Shown here: piece after piece, positions 19,480 through 28,193 of the stretch
Layout of the letters: each line of letters begins with the position of its first letter
How positions within the stretch are numbered: the first letter of the stretch is position 1
Assembly: GCF_003710105.1 (NCBI RefSeq)
Contig: NZ_CP033325.1
Coordinates: forward strand, 310,001 to 374,000
Length of the DNA stretch: 64,000 nt
DNA from: Georgenia faecalis
GTDB taxonomy: Bacteria > Actinomycetota > Actinomycetes > Actinomycetales > Actinomycetaceae
Direction: 5' to 3'
Translations under genes and position numbers: made by a program
Notes under the pieces: generated by a model
What the model saw: only the letters and a program-made list of their open reading frames with translations
The model's database searches: none
Told to the model about the DNA's origin: nothing

Positions 19480-21155
19480 CGGACCTGCGCCCCGGGATCG
19501 GGGGCGGGCAGCGCCGCGTCGAGGGCGTCGAGGACTGCGCGCAGGTCGAGCCCCGAGCCCTGCCAGGCCCGCAACGACGGCGGCAGGCGGAGCCCGGCAC
19601 GGGCGAGGAGCGCCGGGTCCGACAGGACGAGCCCGGTCGGGCCCTGGCCCGCGACCGTGCCGCCGTCCATGACGAGGAGGTCGTCGGCGATGCCCGCGAC
19701 GAGGCGCAGGTCGTGGCTGACGAGTACCACCCCGCGGCCCTCCGCGGCGAGACCGCGCAGCGCCTGCGCGACGGCGCGGGTCGTGGCCCGGTCCTGCCCG
19801 AAGGTGGGCTCGTCGGCGAGGAGGACGTCGTCGTCGAGCACTGCCATGGCCGCCAACGACAGCCGGCGCTGCTGGCCGCCGGAAAGCCGGAACGGGTCCC
19901 GCTCCGCCAGGCCCCGGAGCTCGAACCGGTCGAGCGCCTCGTCCACGAGGGCGGGCCCCGCGGTGGGCGGTCGGCCGTAACCGATCTCCTCGCGCACGGA
20001 GCGGGTGAGGAACTGGTGCTCGGGCTCCTGGAACACCATGCCGACGCGCCCGCCCGTGAGCCGGCCGCTGACCGGGACGAGCCCGGCCAGCCCGAGCAGG
20101 AGCGAGCTCTTCCCGGAGCCGTTGCGCCCGACGACGGCGGTGATCCGCCCGCGCCGCACGGCCAGGTCCGCCCCTGTCACGACCGCGTGCCCACCGCGGC
20201 GCACCCCGAGGCCGGCGGCGTGCAGCACCACGTCGCCTCCGCTCACCACGGGGCGGTAGGACGCGCCGCCGCGCGCGACCTCCCGGACGGCGGTGCGTGC
20301 CGCCTGCCCGCCGGGTCCGATGGTCCGCCCGAGCGCGACCGACAGCTCCGCGCGCAGCGGCAGCCACGAGCCCTGCGCCGCGAGCCGGGCGCCGTCCTCG
20401 AGCAGCACCTGCTCGGTGGACCCGCGCGCCCCGACCGTCCCGTCCGCGTCGAGGACGACGACGCGCGCGGGGAGCCAGGGGAGCTCGTCGAGGCGGTGCT
20501 CGATGAGCACCGAGGAGCGGGCGCCGTCGTCCCCGCGGGTGTGGCCGGCCGCGAGGGCCCGGCCGACCTGCTCCACCCCGGCCGGGTCGAGCAGGGCCGT
20601 CGGCTCGTCGAGCAGGAGCACCCGCGGATCGGCCACGAGGGCCGCAGCGAGAGCGACCCGCTGGCCCTCGCCGCCGGAGAGCTCGCTGGTCCGGCGGTCG
20701 ACGAGGTGCGCCGCGCCCACCGTCTGCAGCGCCCGGGTGACCCGCGCGCCGATCTCGGCGCGGTCCACGCCTCGGTTCTCGCACGCGAAGGCGACCTCGT
20801 CCAGGACGGTCGGCAGGCACAGCTGGTCGGCGGGGTTCTGGGTCAGCGTCGCGACCTCACCGGCGAGGACCGGGACGGGGGTCTCGCGCGGGTCCAGGCC
20901 GGAGACGGCCAGCTCCCCGGTGACCTCGGCGTCGACCGTCTGTGGCACGATGCCGGCGAGCACGCGCAGGAGGGTGCTCTTGCCGGAGCCGGAGGCGCCC
21001 ATGAGGAGGAGCTGCTCGCCCGGCGCCAGGTCGAGGTCCACGTGGTGGAGCACGGGGTCCGCGAAGTGCGGGTAGCGCACGCTCAGCCCACGTGCGTGCA
21101 GACCGCCCGCGGGCGAGCCCGGCGCGACCCGTCCCCGGTCGCCGGGGCTCGTCAT
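19476..21155 (-). CDS. ykoD: ECF transporter double ATPase (YkoD-like)
   Basis: A 559-residue protein with two ABC ATPase domains in tandem. Domain 1 has GASGSGKST, LSGGEGQR and LLLDEPTALLD (about residues 50-215). Domain 2 has GRNGSGKSS, LSGGQQRR and LLADEPTFGQD (about 325-490). This fused form of EcfA1/EcfA2 is characteristic of YkoD. It powers uptake through the T and S subunits encoded on each side. The ATG overlaps the ykoE stop (ATGA) and its own stop overlaps the ykoC start, so all are tightly coupled. Start choice leaves a short flexible N-terminus before LHARGLSVRYP. Confidence 0.92.
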   Translation of the reverse strand: MTSPGDRGRVAPGSPAGGLHARGLSVRYPHFADPVLHHVDLDLAPGEQLLLMGASGSGKSTLLRVLAGIVPQTVDAEVTGELAVSGLDPRETPVPVLAGEVATLTQNPADQLCLPTVLDEVAFACENRGVDRAEIGARVTRALQTVGAAHLVDRRTSELSGGEGQRVALAAALVADPRVLLLDEPTALLDPAGVEQVGRALAAGHTRGDDGARSSVLIEHRLDELPWLPARVVVLDADGTVGARGSTEQVLLEDGARLAAQGSWLPLRAELSVALGRTIGPGGQAARTAVREVARGGASYRPVVSGGDVVLHAAGLGVRRGGHAVVTGADLAVRRGRITAVVGRNGSGKSSLLLGLAGLVPVSGRLTGGRVGMVFQEPEHQFLTRSVREEIGYGRPPTAGPALVDEALDRFELRGLAERDPFRLSGGQQRRLSLAAMAVLDDDVLLADEPTFGQDRATTRAVAQALRGLAAEGRGVVLVSHDLRLVAGIADDLLVMDGGTVAGQGPTGLVLSDPALLARAGLRLPPSLRAWQGSGLDLRAVLDALDAALPAPDPGAQVR

Positions 21156-21775
21156 CGGGACCCGGCCCCCGCCGCCCGTCGCGCCCGGCCGATGGCGTAG
21201 TTGTCGAGGACGCCGGTGCGCAGCAGCGCGTCACCGATGACCTTGGCGAGGAGCCCGCACAGGACGATCCCGCTCACCGCCTGCAGGCCCACCCGGAGGG
21301 CGAAGTAGTCCTGCCCGAGCCAGCCGAAGCGGACCATCCCGAGGGCGAGGTTGAAGGCGGCGGCGCTGATGCCGGACACGACGAACACGGTCCAGCCGTA
21401 GCGGCGGTAGCGGGTGAGGGCGAAGGGCAGCTCCGCCCCGGCGCCCTGGACGAGCCCGACGAGCAGCAGCATCGGCCCGACCGGTGAGGCGAGGAAGACC
21501 ACCTCGACGACGGAGGCGATGATCTCCACGACGATGCCGACGCCTGGCTTGCGCACGATGTACAGCGCGAGCGGTGCCACCACCATCCAGCCGCCGATGA
21601 GGACGTTCTGCGCGAGGTCGCCGAACGGGCCCATCGCGACCTGCAGCGGGCCCCACGCCTGGACGAGCACCCAGTAGAGGAAGCCGAAGACGACGGCGAG
21701 GGCGGCGAGGAGGACGAGGTCGTGCAGGCTCAGGCCGCGCCGTCCCGGACGCGGGTCGGTCCGCGCGCCCATCAC
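21152..21775 (-). CDS. ykoE: ECF substrate-binding membrane subunit (YkoE-like)
   Basis: The S component, 207 residues with about six membrane helices (for example LVLLAALAVVFGFLYWVLVQ and GPMLLLVGLVQGAGAELPF). The latter GAGAELPFALTRYRRYGW segment is typical of YkoE, the integral subunit that recognises thiamine or HMP. The start may be GTG 21775, which overlaps the ykoF stop as GTGA, or the ATG directly after it at 21772. The order ykoF-ykoE-ykoD-ykoC matches the Bacillus operon. Substrate assignment rests on this order and on the TPP riboswitch in front. Confidence 0.88.
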   Translation of the reverse strand: MMGARTDPRPGRRGLSLHDLVLLAALAVVFGFLYWVLVQAWGPLQVAMGPFGDLAQNVLIGGWMVVAPLALYIVRKPGVGIVVEIIASVVEVVFLASPVGPMLLLVGLVQGAGAELPFALTRYRRYGWTVFVVSGISAAAFNLALGMVRFGWLGQDYFALRVGLQAVSGIVLCGLLAKVIGDALLRTGVLDNYAIGRARRAAGAGSR

Positions 21776-22434
21776 GCACCCGCCGCGGGGCTCGGGGAGT
21801 TCAGAGAGATGGTGGCGTGGCTGGTCACGTGCCGGACCACCCGGCCCGCCGCGAGCCAGCCCTCGCCCACGGTGGTGAGGACGTCGGCGAGGTCTCCGTC
21901 GAGCCGGGTGGCGAAGTGCTCCGAGCGGGTGAACGTGCCCCGCTCCTTCGCGCGCTCGATGACGGCGTAGATGGCGGCCATGTGGTCCCCCCGCCCGGTC
22001 GCGGCGTCACCGTCGTCGAGCGGGTAGAGCGACCAGTGCGCGGCGGCGCGCAGCCCGGTGGGCGCGAGGGCAGGCAGGTCCGTCGGCGCGTACGGATCGC
22101 CGTCGCGCAGCTCGCAGGCCACCTCGCCGGGGCAGCCGCGGGAGAGCAGGACGTGCGCCACCGTGTGCACGCCGGTGGCCGCCGCGGCGGCGATGACGTC
22201 CCGCAGGTAGGTCAGCACGTCGCTCTCGGTTCCCTGCACGAACGTGGACACGTCGTCGGTGACGACCTCTAGCGCCGAGGCGTCGGCGGCAGTGAGTGCG
22301 TCGAGGATGACCGGGACGAAGTCTGTGGTCATGGGGTGGAGGGAGAACCGGGCCCCGACCCCGTAGGAGCGTGGGTCGGGGGGCGCGGTGCTCGGGGTGG
22401 CGAGCGTGTGCAGCGGTCGGATGGTCTCGGGCAT
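21772..22434 (-). CDS. ykoF: YkoF-like thiamine/HMP-binding protein
   Basis: A 220-residue soluble protein built of two repeated ferredoxin-like halves, the YkoF fold. Repeat 1 begins GARFSLHPMTTDFVPVILDAL and repeat 2 begins GLRAAAHWSLYPLDDG. YkoF in Bacillus binds thiamine and its pyrimidine moiety, and probably assists the YkoEDC importer. It has no signal peptide. ATG 22434 has GAGAGGA about 8 nt upstream; that site is the 3' arm of a leader hairpin. It is the first gene of the operon, directly after the TPP riboswitch, and its stop overlaps the ykoE start. Confidence 0.9.
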   Translation of the reverse strand: MPETIRPLHTLATPSTAPPDPRSYGVGARFSLHPMTTDFVPVILDALTAADASALEVVTDDVSTFVQGTESDVLTYLRDVIAAAAATGVHTVAHVLLSRGCPGEVACELRDGDPYAPTDLPALAPTGLRAAAHWSLYPLDDGDAATGRGDHMAAIYAVIERAKERGTFTRSEHFATRLDGDLADVLTTVGEGWLAAGRVVRHVTSHATISLNSPSPAAGA

Positions 22435-22437
22435 GTC

Positions 22438-22460
22438 GGGGTCCTCTCTGTGCGGACCCC
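22438..22460 (-). promoter_or_regulatory. Ribosome-binding-site sequestering hairpin of ykoF
   Basis: On the minus strand GGGGTCC-N9-GGACCCC forms a perfect 7-bp stem just before the ykoF ATG. The Shine-Dalgarno AGAGAGGA lies in the loop and 3' arm. With the upstream TPP aptamer this looks like a translational expression platform. Confidence 0.7.
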
Positions 22461-22486
22461 GGTGAGTGCACGACGTCGTCCGTGCT

Positions 22487-22519
22487 CCCCGCATCGCGCG
22501 CGGGTGCACGGATGCGGGG
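22487..22519 (-). promoter_or_regulatory. Leader hairpin between aptamer and start
   Basis: CCCCGCATC pairs with GATGCGGGG (9 bp perfect) around a GC-rich 15-nt loop, between the TPP aptamer and the sequestering hairpin. It may be a switching element of the riboswitch or a transcription pause; no T-run follows. Confidence 0.5.
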
Positions 22520-22534
22520 TGTACGGCGACAGAT

Positions 22535-22636
22535 GCCCTACTCCCTACGCTGGTACTAACCAGTTCAGGTTCCTCGGGTCTGCGGGTAGGACGGGTGTCC
22601 ATCCGCACTCTCAGCGCCAGCGCGCTCCCCGGGGGC
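22535..22636 (-). ncRNA. TPP (thiamine pyrophosphate) riboswitch aptamer
   Basis: On the minus strand the conserved blocks occur in the right order: GGGGAGC, CTGAGAG (pyrimidine-sensing J3/2), GACCC, GAACCTGA, CTGGTTAGTACCAGCG and TAGGGA. A terminal GCCC/GGGC closes P1. The aptamer is about 100 nt before ykoF, whose operon encodes a thiamine/HMP importer. Rising TPP would shut uptake. A TACGCT -10-like box lies at 22648-22653, just upstream. Confidence 0.96.
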
Positions 22637-22840
22637 TGTCGTGGTCGAGCGTAGCCTCCTGGCGGGTGGAACGGGAGGCCAGGGGGCCGTCGGATCGGCG
22701 TCGTCGTCGAGGGCCCGTGCCGGGCGAACGGCATCCGTGCCAGGGGCAGGGCTGACGCCGTTGGTGGCCACGGCGCGGCCCATCGGTCACCGTGCGGCCG
22801 ATCCGCCACGGCGCACCGACCGCCGGGCGAGAATGGCGAG

Positions 22841-23335
22841 ATGATCACGGGCGACCCCACGACCCGCGGCCGCGGGCTGGTCGCCGCCCAGATGGCACTC
22901 ATCGCCGCGCTCGTGCTCCGGCCACGACGTGACCGGTGGCGTCGGCGCCCCCGGGGCCTCCTGCGGGTCGCCGGAGGAGTCCTCCTCGCGGCGGGCGCCG
23001 TCGTCGGCGGCCTGGGGGCGAGACGGCTGGGTCCGGCGCTGACCCCGATGCCGCAGCCGCGGCCGGGCGCCACGCTGCGGACCGACGGGGTCTACGGCGT
23101 CGTCCGTCACCCCATCTACGCCGGCCTCGTGCTCGGAGCCGTCGGGCGAGCGGCGACCACTGGGCTCGGGCGTCACGTCGTCGCTGCCGGAGCGCTCGTC
23201 GGCGTGCTGACCCTCAAGGTCCGCGACGAGGAGGTGCTGCTGCGGGAGCGGTTCCCGGACTACGACGCCTACGCCGAGCGCACCCCGCGGCTGCTGCCAG
23301 GGGTCGGGGCGCGGCGGCGACCGCCTCCCGCGTAG
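22841..23335 (+). CDS. Isoprenylcysteine methyltransferase/PEMT-like membrane protein
   Basis: A 164-residue integral membrane protein. The C-terminal half has the conserved pattern of the ICMT/PEMT phospholipid methyltransferase superfamily: LRTDGVYGVVRHPIYAGLVLG, followed by KVRDEEVLLRERFPDYDAYAERTPRLLPG. The RHPIYAG segment and the two acidic Glu residues form the S-adenosylmethionine site in homologues. The N-terminus holds two hydrophobic helices broken by an Arg-rich loop. The acceptor (lipid or small molecule) is unknown. It is divergent from the thiamine operon; ribosome binding is weak (GGCGAG). Confidence 0.75.
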   Translation: MITGDPTTRGRGLVAAQMALIAALVLRPRRDRWRRRPRGLLRVAGGVLLAAGAVVGGLGARRLGPALTPMPQPRPGATLRTDGVYGVVRHPIYAGLVLGAVGRAATTGLGRHVVAAGALVGVLTLKVRDEEVLLRERFPDYDAYAERTPRLLPGVGARRRPPPA

Positions 23336-23356
23336 CGGCCGACGCCGGGCCCGGCC

Positions 23357-23376
23357 GGCGTTTCTGCATGATCACG
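23357..23376 (+). repeat. Dispersed 20-bp repeat, copy A
   Basis: GGCGTTTCTGCATGATCACG, located between genes. The same 18-20-mer core recurs at 30422-30439, 30474-30491 and 30599-30618, in both orientations. Confidence 0.7.
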
Positions 23377-23435
23377 ACAGGGGGCGGGGGCGGGCGGCGC
23401 GCTCGAGCGCCGCGCCCGGCACGTAACCTCGGGGC

Positions 23436-24323
23436 GTGGCCATCCTCATCGACGAGCCGCGCTGGCCGGCGCACGGCACGCTCTGGGCGCACGTTGTCTC
23501 CGACGCGAGCGAGGCCGAGCTGCACGCCTTCGCCCGGGCGGTCGGGCTGCCGGAGCGCTCCTTCGACCTCGACCACTACGACGTCCCCGCCGCCCGCCAC
23601 GCCGAGCTCGTCGCCGCCGGCGCGCTCCCGGTCGACCGCCGCTCCCTCATCACCCGGCTGCGGGCCAGCGGTCTGCGGGTCGCGGCCGCGGACCGTGCCG
23701 ACCGCCGCCGCGACCGCCTCCAGGACGAGTGGGACGCCACCCTGCCCGGCGGCCCGGACATCGGCGCCGAGCTCCTGCGCCGCTGGCAGGAGCCGCACCG
23801 CGCGTACCACTCGGTCGCCCACTTGCGCGCCGTGCTCGACCAGCTCCGCACGCTCGCCGCGGCGGGCACACCGGTGAGCCGCGCCGTCGTCCTCGCCGCC
23901 TGGTTCCACGACGCGGTGCACGACGGCGCGACCCCCGCCGACGAGGACGCCTCGGCCCGCCTCGCCGCCGACCTCCTGCCCGCCGCCGGCGTGCCGTCGT
24001 CGGAGGTGGCGGAGGTCGCCCGCCTCGTGCGGCTCACCGCCACCCACACTCCGGAGCCCGGCGACGACGCCGGCGCCGCCCTGTGCGACGCCGACCTCGC
24101 CGTGCTGGGCGCGCCGGAGGGCGTCTACCGCCGGTACGCCGCCGCGGTCCGCGCGGAGTACCGGCACCTGCCCGACGACGTCTTCCGCGCCGGCCGGGCG
24201 ACCGTCCTCAGGCGGCTCCTCGATCGTCCGGCGCTGTTCGCGACGGCGCCGGGACGGGCCCGGTGGGAGCAGCAGGCGCGGGCCAATGTGGCGGCCGAGC
24301 TCGCCGAGCTGACCGGACGCTGA
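23436..24323 (+). CDS. DUF4031 domain fused to an HD-superfamily domain
   Basis: A 295-residue protein of two parts. Residues 1-85 (MAILIDEPRWPAHGTLWAHV) match the DUF4031 family. From about residue 105, RRWQEPHRAYHSVAHLRAVLDQL and AAWFHDAVHDG show a predicted metal-dependent HD phosphohydrolase-like domain with the His-Asp doublet intact; CDADLAVLG and EYRHLP follow. The substrate is unknown. GTG 23436 has TAACCT 6 nt upstream, a leaderless pattern. A paralogous HD domain occurs 500 bp away at 24690-25889 on the other strand, where the Asp of the doublet is lost. Confidence 0.78.
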   Translation: MAILIDEPRWPAHGTLWAHVVSDASEAELHAFARAVGLPERSFDLDHYDVPAARHAELVAAGALPVDRRSLITRLRASGLRVAAADRADRRRDRLQDEWDATLPGGPDIGAELLRRWQEPHRAYHSVAHLRAVLDQLRTLAAAGTPVSRAVVLAAWFHDAVHDGATPADEDASARLAADLLPAAGVPSSEVAEVARLVRLTATHTPEPGDDAGAALCDADLAVLGAPEGVYRRYAAAVRAEYRHLPDDVFRAGRATVLRRLLDRPALFATAPGRARWEQQARANVAAELAELTGR

Positions 24324-24351
24324 CGCCCGGCCCGGCCCGGCCGGTCAGCGT
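24317..24351. terminator. Bidirectional hairpin spanning two converging stops
   Basis: ACGCTGAC (24317-24324) pairs with GTCAGCGT (24344-24351) across a GC-rich loop. Both stop codons, of the DUF4031-HD gene and of the WXG100 gene, lie within it. Confidence 0.55.
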
Positions 24352-24635
24352 GCGAAGAGCCCGTGCGCGCTGGACTCGGCGTCGGCGTACGTCTGGGCCG
24401 CCGCATCGAGGGCTTCAGTGATCTGTGCCAGCGACGCCTCGACCAGCTGCTGCGTGTGGCGCCAGTCCTCGGCGACCGCCGCAAAGCTGCTCGCCGCCGC
24501 ACCCGACCACGTCCCCTGGAGGGTGGTGAGCTGCGCCATCATCGACGCCACCTCGGCGTGGATGAGGGCGGCACTCTGGCGCGCCAACGCCGCCGAGTGC
24601 GCCACCTCCGCGCTGTCGACCTGGTATCGGCTCAT
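24345..24635 (-). CDS. WXG100-family (ESAT-6-like) protein
   Basis: A 96-residue helical hairpin protein. The central WxG turn is TWSGAAASS at residues 42-50, and the two flanking helices are Ala/Gln-rich. WXG100 proteins are exported by the type VII (ESX) pathway. No ESX ATPase or partner gene is seen in the window, so its exporter must lie elsewhere. ATG 24635 gives the usual 96-100 residue length and a start 42 residues before the WxG. It lies 54 bp after the HD-domain gene on the same strand. Confidence 0.85.
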   Translation of the reverse strand: MSRYQVDSAEVAHSAALARQSAALIHAEVASMMAQLTTLQGTWSGAAASSFAAVAEDWRHTQQLVEASLAQITEALDAAAQTYADAESSAHGLFAR

Positions 24636-24689
24636 GTCGGACCCTTCCCCTCGTGCCCGCACCCCGGCGGCGCGGCGATGGGCCAGACG

Positions 24690-25889
24690 CTAGGACCGGG
24701 GGAGCGACGGCGGGGGGCGGAAGAGCGAGCCGGTGGAGAGATCGTCGTCCCGGGCCGGTGTGGGGGACTCGTCCGGCTCCTCGGTGCGGCGCTCCTTGCG
24801 GCGGCCGCGCCGTTCCTTGTCCCGCCCCCGGCGCGCCCGGACGTAGTCGGGGTCCCGCTCGATCCCCATGCGGGGGCCGCGGTCCTCGTCCTCTGCGGCG
24901 GCGTCGGGCGACCTCGCGGCGTCCGACGACGCAGCGCCGTCCGACGATGCAGCGGCGTCCGGCGACGCTGCGGCGTCGGGAGACGCTGCGGTCTCGGGCG
25001 ACCCGGCGGTGTCCGGCGACGCGGCGCTGCCGGGTGCGCCTCCGCCCGCCACCCGGTCGGGCGCGGGCGTGACCGCGGCCCGGCTGGACAGCCCCGCCGT
25101 GGGCTCCCATCGTCGCCCGCTCGCCGCGGCCGTGCTGGGGGAGCGAGGCTCCGCCGGCGCCACGCTGACCAGGGAGGCCGCGACCGGCCGCGTGTCCTCA
25201 CCCAGGGCGGCGAGCTCGGTCTTGAGGCGCTGCAGCTCGGCGCTGAGGTTCTCCCGGGCGGGGTCCTCCCAGGCGGCGCTGAACGGGCTCACGAAGAGCC
25301 GGCGACGGCCGAGGAGCTTGGTGATGATCTTGATGCGGGCCTCGAGGTAGTCCCGCAACGGCAGGTGCGCGTACTCCTGCCGCACCGCCTTGCGGTAGGC
25401 GGCGTACCGCTGCGGCTCCGCGGCGAGGACCGCGAGGTCGGCGTCGCACAGGGCGAGGGCGTCGATGTCCTTGGGGTCGGCATCGTGCCGCCGGAGGTTG
25501 CAGATGAGGCCGCACACCCGCTCGACGACCCGCTCAGGCACGCCGAGGGCGCTCAGCTCGGTGCGGGCGACCTCGGCGCTGGCGGTCTCGTCCTCACCAC
25601 CGCGGCCGGCGTAGGCCGTCTGGGCGGCGGCGCTGAAGACGGCGCCGTGGTACCAGGCGGCGAGGCGGACGACGTCGGGGTCGTGGGTCTCCTGGGCGAG
25701 CTCGTCCACCCGGGCGAGGACGTCGATGACGTGCCGGACGTTGTGGAAGGAACGCTCCGGCTCCTGCCACCGCTGCGCGACGCGCTCGCCGTATCGCTCG
25801 ATCTCTGCGCGTGGCGCGGTCGCCCCGGCGGCGAGTGCGCTGCGGACGAAGGCGGACAACAACCACGACGGTGCGTCGGTGACGCCCAT
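24690..25889 (-). CDS. Degenerate HD-superfamily protein with disordered C-terminus
   Basis: A 399-residue protein. Residues about 1-180 resemble the HD domain of the gene at 23436: RWQEPERSFHNVRHVIDVLARV and ALCDADLAVLAAEPQRYAAYRKAVRQEYAHLP are shared. The His-Asp doublet of that paralogue, however, is HG here (AAWYHGAVFS), so catalysis may be lost. After a short helix pair, residues about 240-340 are repeats of the type ASPDA/ASSD, then a highly basic stretch (RARRGRDKERRGRRKERR). Start ATG 25889 has GAGAGAG just upstream and TACGAT (25927-25932) as a likely -10; a longer start at 25928 would overlap that box. It is 49 bp after the sensor kinase gene. Confidence 0.7.
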   Translation of the reverse strand: MGVTDAPSWLLSAFVRSALAAGATAPRAEIERYGERVAQRWQEPERSFHNVRHVIDVLARVDELAQETHDPDVVRLAAWYHGAVFSAAAQTAYAGRGGEDETASAEVARTELSALGVPERVVERVCGLICNLRRHDADPKDIDALALCDADLAVLAAEPQRYAAYRKAVRQEYAHLPLRDYLEARIKIITKLLGRRRLFVSPFSAAWEDPARENLSAELQRLKTELAALGEDTRPVAASLVSVAPAEPRSPSTAAASGRRWEPTAGLSSRAAVTPAPDRVAGGGAPGSAASPDTAGSPETAASPDAAASPDAAASSDGAASSDAARSPDAAAEDEDRGPRMGIERDPDYVRARRGRDKERRGRRKERRTEEPDESPTPARDDDLSTGSLFRPPPSLPRS

Positions 25890-25938
25890 GCTCTCTCGGT
25901 CCCTGGTCTCGACGTACTGACGCGCCATCGTAGACCCG

Positions 25939-27423
25939 TCAGTGCGTCGTGTCGGCGCCAGGCGGAAGCTCGATGTGGACGGTGGTCCCGCCCCCGGGCG
26001 TGGGCAGGACGCGGACCGTCCCGCCGTGCGCGGCGACGACCGCCGCGACGATCGCGAGGCCGAGCCCGGTCCCGCCGGAGGTGCGAGCACGCGAGTCGTC
26101 CAGGCGGTAGAACCGCTCGAAGACCCGTTCGGCGTGCTCGTCCGGGATCCCCGGGCCGTGGTCGCGCACCTCGACGACGACGGCGACGGGGGCGCCGTGG
26201 GCATCGCGGGCGGCGCCCAGCGCGAGCTCGACGGGGGTCCCCGCCGGCGTGTGCTGGACGACGTTGCCGAGGAGGTTGGCGAGCACCTGGCGCAGCGCGT
26301 TCTCGTCCCCGAGGACGACGGCGGAGCGTGCGTCGTCGTCGACGGCACCCGGCTCGAGCGGGACCACCCGCGCCGTCCGGGAGGCGTCCCGGGCCCGCAG
26401 GTCGGCGACGGCGTCGTGCGCGAGGACGCGCAGGTCCACCGGCCGGCGCTCGAGCGGGCGGTCCTCGTCCATGCGGGCGAGCTGGAGCAGGTCCGCCACG
26501 AGCGCCCCCATCCGCGTGGCCTCGCTCTCGATGCGGCCCATCGCGGCGGGCAGCTCGTCGGGCGGGATCGCGCCCATGCGGTACAGCTCGCCGTACCCAC
26601 GCACGGTCGCGAGCGGGGTGCGCAGCTCGTGGCTCGCGTCGGCGACGAAGCGGCGCATCCGCCCCTCGGACGCCGCCTGGGCGGCGAAGGCGCGCTCGAT
26701 CTGGGCCAGCATGGCGTTGAGCGAGGCGGCGAGGCTGCCGACCTCGGTCGTGGGCGGGGACGGCGGCACCCGCCGGGAGAGGTCCCCGGCGGCGATGGCG
26801 CCCGCCGTCGTCTCGATCTCGGCGAGCGGGCGCAGCGCGCCGCGCACCCCGACCCACGCGGCGATCGAGCCGAGCACCACGATGGCCAGCCCCGACCCGA
26901 CGATGAAGCGGGTGACCCCGTCCATCGTCTCGTCGACCGCCGCGAGCGGCAGCGCGACGGTGACGGTGCCGACCTCCTCGTCGAAGGCGACGGCGCGGAA
27001 GCTCTGCGCCCGCCAGAGGGACCCGCGCACGTCCGCGCGCACGGTCACCGGTTCCGTCGACCCGTGCGCGAGCGCGGACGGCGGTGGGGTGACCACCTCC
27101 GGCGTGCCGAACCGGGCGGTGGTGGACTCGCTGACGAGCTCGAGCTGCTGGCCGGCGTCGAGGGAGATGCGCACGTAGTAGTCGCTGGGGACGCCGACGG
27201 CGTCACCCGCCCCGGCGGCGAGGCCCTGCAGGGTACGGGCGTCGAGCCCGGCGGCGCTCGTGGCGAGACGCTCGTCGATCTGCGCGAGGAGGACGGACCG
27301 CAGCACCGTCACGGTGATCGCGCCGGCCGCGGCCAGGCCGACGAGGAGGAGGGCGGCGGTGAGGGCGACGAGCCTGGTCCGCAGCGGGACCCCGCGCCAG
27401 TCCGCGCGCCAGCGCTCCCGCAT
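25939..27423 (-). CDS. Sensor histidine kinase
   Basis: A 494-residue membrane kinase of the OmpR/EnvZ group. It has a first membrane helix at about 15-40, an extracytoplasmic sensor region (about 45-170), a second helix (about 173-198), HAMP, and then the phospho-acceptor box [21 protein letters not shown]. The ATP-binding boxes [18 protein letters not shown] and [10 protein letters not shown] are intact. It starts at 27423, sharing one base with the response-regulator stop (TGATG), so they are a coupled pair similar to TrcRS/TcrXY of mycobacteria. The signal is unknown. Confidence 0.92.
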
Positions 27424-28139
27424 CAGGAGCCCGGGGGCAGGCGAAGCATGTACCCCACGCCGCGCTTGGTGTGGATGAGCGGGACGGGTTTCTCGCCGTC
27501 GGCGCCCCGCTGGTCGATCTTGCGGCGCAGGTAGGAGATGTAGGACTCGACGATGGCGCCGTCGCCGCCCCAGTCGTAGTCCCAGACGTGGTCGAGGATC
27601 TGGGCCTTGGACAGGACCCGGCCGGCGTTGATCATGAGGTAGCGCAGGAGCTTGTACTCCGTCGGCGACAGGTCGACGGGGCGGCCGGCGCGGCGGACCT
27701 CGTGGGTGTCCTCGTCGAGCTCGAGGTCGGCGTAGCGCAGGACGGCGTCCGAGTCGTCCTGCGCCGAGGTGCGCCGCAGGATCGCGCGGATCCGGGCGAC
27801 GACCTCCTCCAGGCTGAACGGCTTGGTGACGTAGTCGTCGCCGCCCACGGTGAGGCCGGTGACCTTGTCCGCCATGTCGTCGCGCGCGGTGAGGAACAGC
27901 ACCGGGGTGTGCTCCCCCTTCTCCCGCAGGCGCCGGGTGACGGTGAACCCGTCCATGTCGGGGAGCATCACGTCGAGGATGACGAGGTCGGGCGGGTTGT
28001 CCAGGGCGGCGCGCAGGGCGCTGGCGCCGTCGGCGGCGACCTCGACGTCGAAGCCCGCGAAGCGCAGGCTCGTCGACAGGAGCTCACGGATGTTGGGCTC
28101 GTCGTCGACGACGAGGAGCCGGGCGCGTCCCTCGTTCAT
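27423..28139 (-). CDS. OmpR-family response regulator
   Basis: A 238-residue regulator. The receiver domain has the acidic pair [11 protein letters not shown], phospho-acceptor Asp in [14 protein letters not shown], Thr in FLTARDD and Lys in [10 protein letters not shown]. The C-terminal winged helix runs from about residue 135, with [30 protein letters not shown] and [10 protein letters not shown]. It precedes the kinase in one transcript. The upstream region (28140-28190) contains TTCCAGGAAACTTTC, a repeat-like stretch that may be an autoregulatory site; this is a weak guess. Confidence 0.95.
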
Positions 28140-28193
28140 GCGACCAGTGTGCGCGCCTCGTCTGAAAGTTTCCTGGAAGTGGGATGGGACCGC

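Noticed and set aside
24363-26720. A 785-codon plus-strand frame
   Set aside because: Shadow of the WXG100, HD and kinase genes on the other strand.
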